NCBI GenBank assembly: GCA_007117055.1
Contig: SKHH01000038.1
Coordinates: 1-47,447, forward strand
Direction: 5' to 3'
From: Lishizhenia sp.
GTDB taxonomy: Bacteria > Bacteroidota > Bacteroidia > Flavobacteriales_D > Crocinitomicaceae
Length of the DNA stretch: 47,447 bases
Below the pieces are notes generated by a model. It was not told where the DNA came from. It did no database searches and saw only the letters and a program-made list of their open reading frames with translations. A program made the translations under genes and the position numbers. Position 1 is the stretch's first letter; each line of letters opens with the position of its first letter. Below, in pieces: positions 7,958 to 14,722 of this stretch.

Positions 7958-8200
7958 TTAGAGATATTCTTCTCCATAAACCTCTACCAACTTTTCTATG
8001 ATGGCGTTTTCTGCTTCTTGTGGATTGTTGGCTTCTTGAGAAAAAAGAGAGGCTATGCTATAAATTGTTTCTGGGTCGCCTTGATTCCAGTCATGTTTCT
8101 CATCTTCTCCTGTCCGATAGAGATGATTTTTGTTTTTTTTGCGTTCAGCCTCATTTAAAGACATTTGTACAACTTGCTCTATAGACAAAAACGTTTCCAT
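7958..8200 (-). CDS. Hypothetical protein, 80 aa
   Basis: Not recognised. Glu/Asn-rich, helical. P element 8219-8252. First gene of the leftward block; a plus-strand tRNA operon starts on the other side of this P element. Confidence 0.75.
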   Translation of the reverse strand: METFLSIEQVVQMSLNEAERKKNKNHLYRTGEDEKHDWNQGDPETIYSIASLFSQEANNPQEAENAIIEKLVEVYGEEYL

Positions 8201-8280
8201 TGGGTTTATTTTTTTGAGAATGAGTTATGGATTGGGGTTTGGTGGATTTTAGGGCCAAGAAAAAAATAATTGAAATTTTT

Positions 8281-8311
8281 TTTGGATTTGGTTTAGAATT
8301 TTATAATTTTG
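8281..8311 (+). promoter_or_regulatory. Host-consensus promoter of the tRNA operon
   Basis: TTTG (8281-8284), 19 bases, TAATTTTG (8304-8311): an exact match to the Bacteroidota housekeeping promoter, about 14 bases before tRNA-Met. No P element precedes the tRNAs on this strand, so they are expected to be read by host sigma. Confidence 0.75.
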
Positions 8312-8324
8312 CATTATATATTAT

Positions 8325-8396
8325 TGCGCGGTGGAGAAGTGGTATCTCGTTAGGTTCATATTCTAAAGTTCGGCGGTTCGAATCCGTCCTGCGCTA
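8325..8396 (+). tRNA. tRNA-Met (CAT), possibly Ile2
   Basis: Cloverleaf folds: acceptor with a U-U mismatch at 1-72, D stem GAGA/TCTC, anticodon stem TTAGG/TCTAA with loop TTCATAT (anticodon CAT), T arm GGCGG-TTCGAAT-CCGTC. The anticodon stem lacks the three G-C pairs of an initiator tRNA, so elongator Met or lysidine-modified Ile. CCA is not encoded. Confidence 0.85.
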
Positions 8397-8423
8397 CGAA
8401 GTCAAAAGACAAAAAAAGAAGTA

Positions 8424-8495
8424 ATGAACTACGTTATTAGCATGATTGAACAGGAACGTGAAGAGGAAGCTCTTCTGTCTGGTCGTGCTATGTAA
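8424..8495 (+). CDS. 23-residue ORF in the tRNA operon
   Basis: MNYVISMIEQEREEEALLSG then RAM, between tRNA-Met and a strong terminator, so it would be co-transcribed with the tRNA. An A-rich stretch precedes the ATG. Too short to classify, but its position and protein-like composition make it worth recording. Confidence 0.45.
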   Translation: MNYVISMIEQEREEEALLSGRAM

Positions 8496-8517
8496 TTAAT
8501 TTAAGATTTACAGAGAA

Positions 8518-8545
8518 GCTCGACCAAGTTGGTCGGGCTTTTTTG
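8518..8545 (+). terminator. Intrinsic terminator in the tRNA cluster
   Basis: GCTCGACCA, AG, TTGGTCGGGC followed by six T. Ends the tRNA-Met transcript; the three tRNA-Glu genes lie beyond it. Confidence 0.85.
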
Positions 8546-8558
8546 TTGCCGTTAATAT

Positions 8559-8630
8559 GCTGCAGTAGCTTAAAGGTAGAGTCGGAGTTTTTCAAACTCT
8601 TGGGTGTGGGTTCGATTCCCATCTGCAGTA
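8559..8630 (+). tRNA. tRNA-Glu (TTC), first copy
   Basis: Acceptor GCTGCAG/CTGCAGT, D arm GCTT-AAAGGTA-GAGT, anticodon stem GGAGT/ACTCT with loop TTTTCAA (anticodon TTC), T arm GTGGG-TTCGATT-CCCAT. Acceptor and D arm are identical to those of the third Glu tRNA. Confidence 0.8.
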
Positions 8631-8647
8631 CTAAATTTGTTATTTTA

Positions 8648-8721
8648 CGCCCCATCGTCTAGTTGGCCTAGGACGGTGCCCTTTCACGGCATTAACACGG
8701 GTTCGAATCCCGTTGGGGTGA
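8648..8721 (+). tRNA. tRNA-Glu (TTC), second copy
   Basis: Classical bacterial tRNA-Glu layout: D arm starting GTCTAG, anticodon loop CTTTCAC (TTC), T arm ACGGG-TTCGAAT-CCCGT, acceptor CGCCCCA/TGGGGTG. Different scaffold from its two neighbours. Confidence 0.9.
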
Positions 8722-8731
8722 CTTATTAAAA

Positions 8732-8803
8732 GCTGCAGTAGCTTAAAGGTAGAGTCCTTCCTTCTCACGGAAGTGGGTGACGGTTCGAATCCGTTCTGCA
8801 GTT
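8732..8803 (+). tRNA. tRNA-Glu (CTC)
   Basis: Same acceptor (GCTGCAG) and D arm as the first copy, but anticodon stem CTTCC/GGAAG with loop TTCTCAC (anticodon CTC) and T arm GACGG-TTCGAAT-CCGTT. Its 3' end abuts the stop codon of the convergent gene at 8804 with no gap. Confidence 0.85.
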
Positions 8804-9172
8804 CTATTCTTGCAGTTCATCTGCATTTACAAGAACGGTGTCCAAATCTAATATTGGAAGGCGGTCAATTTGAATAATACTAATTTCAAAAATTCCTGCG
8901 TTTTCTAGGAATACTTGCAAAGAACCGCTGATGTGTCGAATTGCGCTGATGTGTCGAATTGCAAGGTCTGCAAAATTGAAATCGCAAGCGGAGTTTTCCC
9001 ATGCTTCTTTTCCTTCTGGGGTTTTCTTTACCCAGTTGGTAAGAGTTGTTTTTAGGGAGTTAACGACAGAATTGGCATCTTCATGTTGAGATGATACTTC
9101 ACAAGTGTATATCATTATAACGTTTTCTTCTGAATTTCGTCGTTCTGCGATAAAGGAAATCTCTTTTGCCAT
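8804..9172 (-). CDS. Hypothetical protein with a 6-residue tandem duplication, 122 aa
   Basis: Not recognised. Residues AIRHIS occur twice in a row, from a perfect 18-bp tandem repeat at 8927-8962. Convergent with and abutting tRNA-Glu(CTC). P element 9192-9226. Confidence 0.75.
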   Translation of the reverse strand: MAKEISFIAERRNSEENVIMIYTCEVSSQHEDANSVVNSLKTTLTNWVKKTPEGKEAWENSACDFNFADLAIRHISAIRHISGSLQVFLENAGIFEISIIQIDRLPILDLDTVLVNADELQE

Positions 9173-9223
9173 TGTATTGTGATTTGTGCTACAAATGAGT
9201 TTTTAGGGAGAGTTTAGTGGGTT

Positions 9224-9817
9224 TTAAGATTCTTCTTCATCTTCTATTGATAGAAGTTTAAAGAATCTTTTAACTGCTCTTTCTGCTATTTTCTTCGCTT
9301 CTTCTATAGATTCATGTTTTCCTAAGTCGCTTTTAATCGCAGGGAGAAAACAGGTTGCTTGATAGCGTTTTGTTTCTCCCCTTGAAACGAATGCACTATA
9401 AAATACGGAAGCAACTTTTACTTTGCCAATGTATAGTTTATTGTCTTTCCATTTCAATATGCCGTTATCTTCATTGACAATTTCGACCCCTTCTTCTAAG
9501 TTTGTTCCATCCAAATCAATGGATGCTGGTCGAACAATAACTTCTCCGAATTTTGTGTAATACACTCCAGAGGGAACAATACGCTCTTTAAAGTCATCAA
9601 AGTCAGTGCTACTGATTCGTTCTTCTGACTCTAATTTTCCCACTGTTACCCAATCAAAGACGATAATGCCTTCATTTTCTCGAACGTCTTGAATAGCATC
9701 GTTATCTTGACGAGCTAGTTTAATTGCTTGTTCAACATCTTCTGCAAGTCCAATAAATCGTTCACTGCTTTGTGATTGATGTATGTCGGTGTGAGTTATT
9801 TTTACTAATCGTTTCAT
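9224..9817 (-). CDS. Hypothetical protein, 197 aa; paralogous C-terminal domain
   Basis: Not recognised. Two parts: an N-terminal segment of about 115 residues with DWVTVGKL and SGVYYTKFGEVIVRP, and a C-terminal 80-residue domain (GILKWKDNKLYIGKVKVASV to FFKLLSIEDEEES) repeated as a stand-alone protein in the next gene. P element 9823-9855. Confidence 0.8.
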   Translation of the reverse strand: MKRLVKITHTDIHQSQSSERFIGLAEDVEQAIKLARQDNDAIQDVRENEGIIVFDWVTVGKLESEERISSTDFDDFKERIVPSGVYYTKFGEVIVRPASIDLDGTNLEEGVEIVNEDNGILKWKDNKLYIGKVKVASVFYSAFVSRGETKRYQATCFLPAIKSDLGKHESIEEAKKIAERAVKRFFKLLSIEDEEES

Positions 9818-9852
9818 GACTTCAATGAGTTTTTAGGGAGAGTTTGGTGGAT

Positions 9853-10101
9853 TTAATCTTCTATTGATAGAAGTTTTAAAAATCGATTTACTCCTGTTTC
9901 TACTTGAGTTTTAGCTGCATCTTTGGTTTCAAACCTACCCAAATCACTTTTAATTCCAGGGAGAAAGCAAGTTGCCTGGTATTTTTTAGGGTCTTCTCTT
10001 GAAATGAAAGATGAATAATGCACTGAACCAACTTTTATTTTGCCGACATACAGTACATCGTCTTTCCATTTTAAGGGAGATATAGAGATATTTTGTTTCA
10101 T
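9853..10101 (-). CDS. Hypothetical protein, 82 aa; paralogue of the preceding C-terminal domain
   Basis: Shares LKWKDxxLYxGKxKVxSVxY, YQATCFLPxIKSDLG and the ending KLLSIED with residues 118-193 of the 9224-9817 product. No P element in the 77 bases before the ATG, unlike most neighbours. Function unknown. Confidence 0.8.
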   Translation of the reverse strand: MKQNISISPLKWKDDVLYVGKIKVGSVHYSSFISREDPKKYQATCFLPGIKSDLGRFETKDAAKTQVETGVNRFLKLLSIED

Positions 10102-10178
10102 ATTTTCAAGTGTCAGTAAATTTGTTGTTTATATGATGTAGCAAAAATTACATTCATAAAGCCTTTTAGATGAATGGT

Positions 10179-10415
10179 TTACTCAATTAAATCATTAGAT
10201 ACACAAAAATGTATATCTCCTGTTACCATTACATCAGAGTGTGATATGGGAGAGTTTTGACATTGGTCAACGGTTATCTTTCCTGAGCATTTAATTCGGA
10301 AGATAGTTCCTCCATCAGGACTTTGAACCCACATAGTATTTCCTCCAACATTAAACTCTAAGACAGCTGCCTTGATTTGAAGACGTTCGCCTTGTTCAAA
10401 AGTATTGTTTTCCAT
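10179..10415 (-). CDS. Hypothetical protein, 78 aa
   Basis: Not recognised. Beta-rich, OB-fold-like alternation (RLQIKAAVLEFNVGGNTMWV, then GKITVDQC). Preceded by a degenerate P element (10419-10456) whose right block reads AATCACTT. Confidence 0.7.
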   Translation of the reverse strand: MENNTFEQGERLQIKAAVLEFNVGGNTMWVQSPDGGTIFRIKCSGKITVDQCQNSPISHSDVMVTGDIHFCVSNDLIE

Positions 10416-10475
10416 GTTATTAAAGTGATTTTAAAGAGATTGTTCGGTGGATTTTAGAATCGAATGATTCATAGA

Positions 10476-10688
10476 TTAATCAGCAGAACCTGTTCGCTCT
10501 GAGTGATAGATACTTCCAACAGTAACTTGAACGCCTTCTTCTGGATTCCATTGGTCTACATCTTTCTCTGTCACTTTTTCGCAGAAATTCTGAACCTCAT
10601 CTTGAGAGAGTTCGCGACTGGATGTAATGTAAATGGTGCGATGTTGAGTTTCAACACGTGTTCCTTGGTATGAATGAGAATGTGTCAT
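10476..10688 (-). CDS. Hypothetical protein, 70 aa
   Basis: Not recognised. Its ATG overlaps the TAA of the upstream gene by one base (TAATG), so translation is probably coupled. Contains RTIYITSSRELSQDEVQNF. Confidence 0.75.
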   Translation of the reverse strand: MTHSHSYQGTRVETQHRTIYITSSRELSQDEVQNFCEKVTEKDVDQWNPEEGVQVTVGSIYHSERTGSAD

Positions 10689-10933
10689 TATGCTTGAAAT
10701 TTAGGGTTTGGGTTTTTGATTATATTAAAATCTGAATAAAACACCTTAATAAGTTTCTCGCGGGTGTCTATAAACCCATCTTCTACACCTTCACGGGGAA
10801 CGACTCGCATAGGAAGTCTGTAAGTGCAAGACACAAAACTTTGTCCTTTGTCGTGATTTTGACAGTGATTAGTGGTGAAGAACATTTCTTTTGTTTCTTC
10901 GTTGCTGATTGTTATAATTGTTGTTTCTTTCAT
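10688..10933 (-). CDS. Hypothetical protein, 81 aa
   Basis: Not recognised. First gene of a two-gene unit behind the variant P element at 10938-10972. Contains HCQNHDKGQSFVSCTYRLP, possibly metal-binding (His, Cys), which is uncertain. Confidence 0.75.
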   Translation of the reverse strand: MKETTIITISNEETKEMFFTTNHCQNHDKGQSFVSCTYRLPMRVVPREGVEDGFIDTREKLIKVFYSDFNIIKNPNPKFQA

Positions 10934-10975
10934 GTGGTTAATGAGTTTCAGTAACAGGTTTAATGGGTTTTAAGA

Positions 10976-11013
10976 CAAAAAAAAATCACACATCCATAAA
11001 AATGTATGATTTG
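10976..11013 (-). terminator. Terminator at the end of a cassette-like patch
   Basis: On the minus strand an ATCATACAT / ATGGATGTGTGAT hairpin followed by a run of nine T. The same T-run plus variant P element arrangement recurs at 27153, 28479 and 29009. Confidence 0.6.
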
Positions 11014-11101
11014 TGTTCGTAAATGTTGTATACACCCAAATTTTGTCTATTGATTTTGCTGGTCTTACAGATATACAATGTACTTACCGTTGTGTGTAAT
11101 A
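11014..11101 (-). repeat. attC-like cassette spacer
   Basis: Starts at the stop codon of the 58-aa gene with CACACAACGG and has an imperfect palindrome (GTACATTGTATA against TATACAACATTTAC). About 75% alike to 29040-29164. Resembles the attC sites of Bacteroidota integron cassettes. Confidence 0.5.
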
Positions 11102-11278
11102 CTATTTTACCTTGTCATAGTAAGTGTGGAAATTTCTACTTTCCATTACTTTAGATATTTCATCATTCTCACCTTTGAACACAACGAATGTCATCCCAAT
11201 AGTTTTTTCGCAAATCCCAGTAGCAATCATATCAGATACGATTACCTCTTTTTTTGTCATTACATTTTGATATTTCAT
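11102..11278 (-). CDS. Small hypothetical protein, 58 aa
   Basis: Open frame MKYQNVMTKKEVIVSDMIAT to HTYYDKVK, set between two attC-like spacers, as expected of a cassette ORF. Repeated-looking N-terminus and charged C-terminus; function unknown. The plus-strand frame over the same bases is hydrophobic nonsense. Confidence 0.6.
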   Translation of the reverse strand: MKYQNVMTKKEVIVSDMIATGICEKTIGMTFVVFKGENDEISKVMESRNFHTYYDKVK

Positions 11279-11309
11279 TTAATTTAGTATTAAAACCAGT
11301 ACTACACTC

Positions 11310-11390
11310 GTCCGTTATCGGTAAGTTTCCTCGCTAACAAATGATAAACAACATTAAACGATTGTTTATCATCAGCCGTTATAGGGCATT
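11310..11390 (-). repeat. attC-like cassette spacer
   Basis: GATAAACAA and TTGTTTATC are perfect 9-bp arms around 11341-11370. They are flanked by TATAACGGC (containing the stop codon of the upstream gene) and TTTGTTAGC, matching the AAC / GTT edges of an attC site. Confidence 0.55.
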
Positions 11391-11576
11391 TATAAACCCC
11401 AAATAAACAGACCACCAATAAACTTGAAAAAAGAAACTTGGATAAAACACCCACCATTGAGTAGGTGAAAGCCATCTGTAGCTTGGTAACGAAAGCGTGT
11501 TCTTGCCAAACATTGTTACTATCACCAACAAGTTTAATATGGTAATTCCGAATGTGAAAATAAATAAGTATGTCAT
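11379..11576 (-). CDS. Small membrane protein, 65 aa
   Basis: Two hydrophobic segments: residues 1-22 (YLFIFTFGITILNLLVIVTM) and about 40-62 with many Trp and Tyr. Its stop codon lies within the edge of the palindromic spacer, as in other cassette ORFs. Function unknown. Confidence 0.65.
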   Translation of the reverse strand: MTYLFIFTFGITILNLLVIVTMFGKNTLSLPSYRWLSPTQWWVFYPSFFFQVYWWSVYLGFINAL

Positions 11577-11621
11577 TTTGATTTAAATTAAAAACGCCCT
11601 ATCACATAAGCTATACAAAAG

Positions 11622-11870
11622 TTAGTAACAAACAACTTCCACAACTCCTATGGAATAACCTTGTCGTTCATCATCGTTCATTCCCTCAACATACAAAGTG
11701 TTTTTTTTGGAAGAGTCCACCCAGTTGAACAACTCTACACTGTTCAGGCAAAAATGCTCTGATATGGCTTGTTTTGCTTTTGTCAAAAAACGACCGTCAT
11801 CCAGTCCTTCTGTTTGAACTGCAGCAACAATAACGCCTTCATCATTATCAGTTAAAATAAATGTCTTCAT
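11622..11870 (-). CDS. Hypothetical protein, 82 aa
   Basis: Not recognised. Alpha/beta, acidic: MKTFILTDNDEGVIVAAVQT at the N-terminus. P element 11932-11956 region, 60-base leader. Probably the first gene read into the cassette-like patch. Confidence 0.75.
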   Translation of the reverse strand: MKTFILTDNDEGVIVAAVQTEGLDDGRFLTKAKQAISEHFCLNSVELFNWVDSSKKNTLYVEGMNDDERQGYSIGVVEVVCY

Positions 11871-11953
11871 GGTCTATGTGTTTAATATGAACAAAAAACG
11901 GTTCTTCTTATTAGTTCGAGGGCAATGAGTGCTGAAATTTGGTTTGGTGGAGT

Positions 11954-12340
11954 TTACCCCAGCTCTTTTATGGCCTCAAGAATAACAGGCATTCGTTGGT
12001 CATATTTTAAAACTCGACGACGAGGATAGTCATCTGACTTCCCAAGTTTTTGACAAACCAATTCAGAAAGGGCATTGAGTTTTTCTTCCTCATTTTCGTC
12101 TGTCCAACTTTCTGGAAGTTCTACAATAATGTAGAGAGTCCCACAATTTCCATTTTCACCCAATAAAACCCCGTTGCGGAATCCTAGAAGTGTGTGGTTG
12201 AGGTTCATTTTTGCAGTTCGATTTCCAGAAAACTCTGGTATCCAAAGCGTATTACAAGTTCCTTTTGGATTTGACACTCGTCCTCGATTTGGGCCTTGTA
12301 TGCCCAATAGGGATGTGTAGTAATGTTCTAATTGATTCAT
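11954..12340 (-). CDS. Hypothetical protein, 128 aa
   Basis: Not recognised. Contains CNTLWIPEFSGNRTAKMNLN and LLGENGNCGTLYIIVELPES. P element 12347-12380, ATG 6 bases after it. Confidence 0.75.
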   Translation of the reverse strand: MNQLEHYYTSLLGIQGPNRGRVSNPKGTCNTLWIPEFSGNRTAKMNLNHTLLGFRNGVLLGENGNCGTLYIIVELPESWTDENEEEKLNALSELVCQKLGKSDDYPRRRVLKYDQRMPVILEAIKELG

Positions 12341-12433
12341 GTCTAAAATGAGTTGTGTTTTTGTGTTTGGTGGAGTTTAGAAACTTAAAATATCGTTAAT
12401 AAACTTTTTTACAACAATTGAAATTGTACCACC

Positions 12434-12661
12434 CTACAATGCTTTTTTCCAGTCATCGTATTGTTTTTGGGTATAGGTTTCATCCGAAGGGTCATAACAA
12501 CCTACTGCTTCTTGAATCTCATTAGGATTTGCTTCCAGAAAAGCGATTCGACGACGAAGACCTTCTAAAATTTCTTCATTTGTTGCTTCTCCATTAGGAT
12601 TTTCACTCATTACTAAAAAACCTAAATCAAAAGCGTGTTGGTAGTATTTTTTATCAGACAT
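12434..12661 (-). CDS. Hypothetical acidic protein, 75 aa
   Basis: Not recognised. Helical, ending YTQKQYDDWKKAL. P element 12680-12713. The 53 bases between its stop and the P element of the next gene hold nothing visible. Confidence 0.75.
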   Translation of the reverse strand: MSDKKYYQHAFDLGFLVMSENPNGEATNEEILEGLRRRIAFLEANPNEIQEAVGCYDPSDETYTQKQYDDWKKAL

Positions 12662-12760
12662 AATTTATAGATTTGTCAACAATGAGTTATTAGGGAGAGT
12701 TTGGTGGGTTTAAATTTACAAATCAAACTAAATAGGTGCTATACTGTAGCGCCAAGCGAG

Positions 12761-13102
12761 TTAGCTGCAATTACTAAAAGCATCGTGCAACTTTTTGACT
12801 TTATCTCGACAAATACCAACAGCTTTTTCTGCGGCTTCTTGTGCTGATAACCCTTCTCCTAAATATTTGGTATCAAATCCTAATTCGTAACAATGAAAAA
12901 CCCAAGCAGGTTTATAGTATGCGTGTCCACAAGTTATTGATATTCTACATTCACCAGCTTTTGTACTAAAACCCGTTGGTATTTTTTCTTGGGCATTTCT
13001 GCCATATGAAGTGCTATCTTTCCAAACCAAACCAGCAGCTAACAAGTGTTTTGCAAAAGCAAGGCAGCTTTCTTGTAATTGAGTTTTTTGTTCCATATTC
13101 AA
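12761..13102 (-). CDS. Hypothetical protein, 113 aa
   Basis: Not recognised. Gly/Tyr-rich centre (CRISITCGHAYYKPAWVFHC), then a helix GLSAQEAAEKAVGICRDKV. No P element before it, so probably co-transcribed with the 13162-13410 gene. A GGTGCTA/TAGCGCC hairpin (about 12744-12762) follows the stop. Confidence 0.75.
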   Translation of the reverse strand: MNMEQKTQLQESCLAFAKHLLAAGLVWKDSTSYGRNAQEKIPTGFSTKAGECRISITCGHAYYKPAWVFHCYELGFDTKYLGEGLSAQEAAEKAVGICRDKVKKLHDAFSNCS

Positions 13103-13161
13103 TTTGATTTTTTAATTCAACATTTGTTTTTCAAATCCTTGCCTTGCATATAGAGATGAGG

Positions 13162-13410
13162 TTAATCATCCATCTTTCCTGTAAACATTTTCAACCAGCG
13201 TTTTGATACTTCTCTATAGATATTTGTTTCTGCAATATGCAAAGCACTAGCAACATCTAACTTAAACTCTTCTGCAATTTCTTTTGCATGGTCGCGTGTA
13301 CCAGAGGGAGATGCTAAAATTCCCGTTTGTTGCCATTGGTTAATTTCTTGCAACATTTGAGCCAGCTGTTCATCTGACTTATCATGAATAAATTTCTCTA
13401 CTTTTCCCAT
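13162..13410 (-). CDS. Hypothetical protein, 82 aa
   Basis: Not recognised. Helical; DEQLAQMLQEINQWQQTGIL and EIAEEFKLDVASALHIAETN suggest a small helical bundle. P element 13444-13477 starts this two-gene unit. Confidence 0.75.
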   Translation of the reverse strand: MGKVEKFIHDKSDEQLAQMLQEINQWQQTGILASPSGTRDHAKEIAEEFKLDVASALHIAETNIYREVSKRWLKMFTGKMDD

Positions 13411-13487
13411 CGGATATTTCTTTAAGTTTCTTTTCTATGTTTACAATGAGTTATTAGGGAGAGTTTTGTGGGTTTAAAAAAAAGAAA

Positions 13488-13595
13488 GAAAGTAGACAGC
13501 CTGACTCAGGAGTATTTTACATGATTGCTACGCAACCACAACCTATCTACATACCAGACAGCAACCCTTTAGACCGTAAGTTGGTATCTACTTTC
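13488..13595. other. 108-base hairpin-capable noncoding stretch
   Basis: GAAAGTAGA (13488-13496) and TCTACTTTC (13587-13595) are perfect 9-bp arms. On the minus strand the second arm is followed by a T run, so it may terminate the MORN gene. The interior holds a plus-strand ATG at 13521 behind CAGGAG, unusual here, opening 40 codons (MIATQPQPIYIPDSNPLDRK at the start) that run into the MORN gene antisense. Confidence 0.4.
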
Positions 13596-13599
13596 AAGT

Positions 13600-13989
13600 T
13601 TATTTATTGCCTTGGTCTGAAATTTTTTGCAAGTTATCAATAAGTTCTGTATATTCAGTTAATTCTCCAATAGGAAATCCAATTCTCCAAATTTCTGTGC
13701 CTCTTCGGTAATTTACAACAGTTTTTAAAGAACCATTGCCATACCATGTTATTTCCAAACCATGCTTTTCCCCTTTTATGTAATTGATGACAGTGTCTTT
13801 AGTTCCTTCTTTATTCCACCACGTAGCTTGTCCATGCCGTTTTCCTTCATAAAAAGGAATGATACATTGTTTATTCCCGTTGGTATGCCACCAATATTGA
13901 GTCCCATGTTTCAACCCGTCTATAAAAGACGTTTCCTTTCTTTTTGCGCCATTTGACCAATGTTCTGTTTTCACTTCTTTGTTTCCCAT
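13600..13989 (-). CDS. MORN-repeat protein, 129 aa
   Basis: Four MORN-type repeats of about 23 residues: DGLKHGTQYWW (25-35), EGKRHGQATWW (48-58), KGEKHGLEITW (72-82) and the linking NGxxK segments. Related in design to the partial protein at the left edge. Role unknown; MORN proteins often mediate protein or lipid contact. P element 13996-14029. Confidence 0.85.
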   Translation of the reverse strand: MGNKEVKTEHWSNGAKRKETSFIDGLKHGTQYWWHTNGNKQCIIPFYEGKRHGQATWWNKEGTKDTVINYIKGEKHGLEITWYGNGSLKTVVNYRRGTEIWRIGFPIGELTEYTELIDNLQKISDQGNK

Positions 13990-14029
13990 GTTTTTAATGA
14001 GTATATAACAAGATTTTGGTGGATTTTAA

Positions 14030-14091
14030 AGACACATTTTAATGCGTGTATATAGTTTGCTAATATTGATTCACAAAACTTACACACAAAT
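14030..14091 (-). other. ORF-less stretch between tandem P elements
   Basis: A P element at 14092 reads into 62 bases without a usable ORF before the next P element at 13996. It may be a short RNA, a decayed gene, or simply a doubled promoter for the MORN gene. Confidence 0.4.
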
Positions 14092-14300
14092 CAATGAGTA
14101 TCAAGGGAGAGTTTGGTGGGTTTTGCTTCCTTCACAATGAAGGGAGAGGAAACTTTTACTTCATAATTATGAATTCGCTTGATTTCCTGGGCCACCCATT
14201 CAGCTTTTGGTTGCATTAACCGACAAAACCCTTTTTCTATCACTTCAACGCCAATGGAATACATGGCGTTAAAATGAATACGTTGTTTAATTGATGTCAT
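14091..14300 (-). CDS. Hypothetical protein, 69 aa
   Basis: Not recognised. The frame runs through the P element at 14092, so the last ten residues (KPTKLSLDTH) are encoded by the element and the TGA overlaps its ACTCATTG block. Starts 4 bases after the upstream gene's stop; co-transcribed with it. Confidence 0.7.
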   Translation of the reverse strand: MTSIKQRIHFNAMYSIGVEVIEKGFCRLMQPKAEWVAQEIKRIHNYEVKVSSPFIVKEAKPTKLSLDTH

Positions 14301-14304
14301 AGGA

Positions 14305-14718
14305 TTAAATATTCACACTTGTTATCTCTGCAAAGATTCGAATTATTCCATGCATTTCAAGTATTTGTTCAGCTGATTCCATTATATCATCATCACCTTC
14401 CGCACTTTTAAAAGCAATTTCAATTTTTTCTATAGCTTGTTCAGCGCTTAAGTCATTAGCATCATATTGATATAAACCTACTGGTTCTCCTTCAGAATTA
14501 CACAGTTGAATTACTTTTAAATCTTGTTCATCTTCCAAAGACCAAGAACCAGAATAACATGTATCATCGAGTTCATAACTAAGCGTTCCACTGGTATAAC
14601 CCTCTTCAAGCATACTGTGGGCACGATTAAAGCCTTCTTCTTTTAAAAGCTCTTCATGTAGTGGGTTAATCTCTTCCTGAGAATCTATCCACCAATTGAT
14701 TTTAAGTTTCTTTTCCAT
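14305..14718 (-). CDS. Hypothetical acidic protein, 137 aa
   Basis: Not recognised. Start at ATG 14718 (MEKKLKINWWIDSQEEINP), 5 bases after the P element at 14724; the in-frame extension upstream only translates the element. Acidic C-terminus ending IIRIFAEITSVNI. Confidence 0.75.
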   Translation of the reverse strand: MEKKLKINWWIDSQEEINPLHEELLKEEGFNRAHSMLEEGYTSGTLSYELDDTCYSGSWSLEDEQDLKVIQLCNSEGEPVGLYQYDANDLSAEQAIEKIEIAFKSAEGDDDIMESAEQILEMHGIIRIFAEITSVNI

Positions 14719-14722
14719 GGCT

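Noticed and set aside
11078..11287. 69-codon plus-strand frame
   Set aside because: Antisense of the 58-aa cassette ORF; hydrophobic composition without a promoter.
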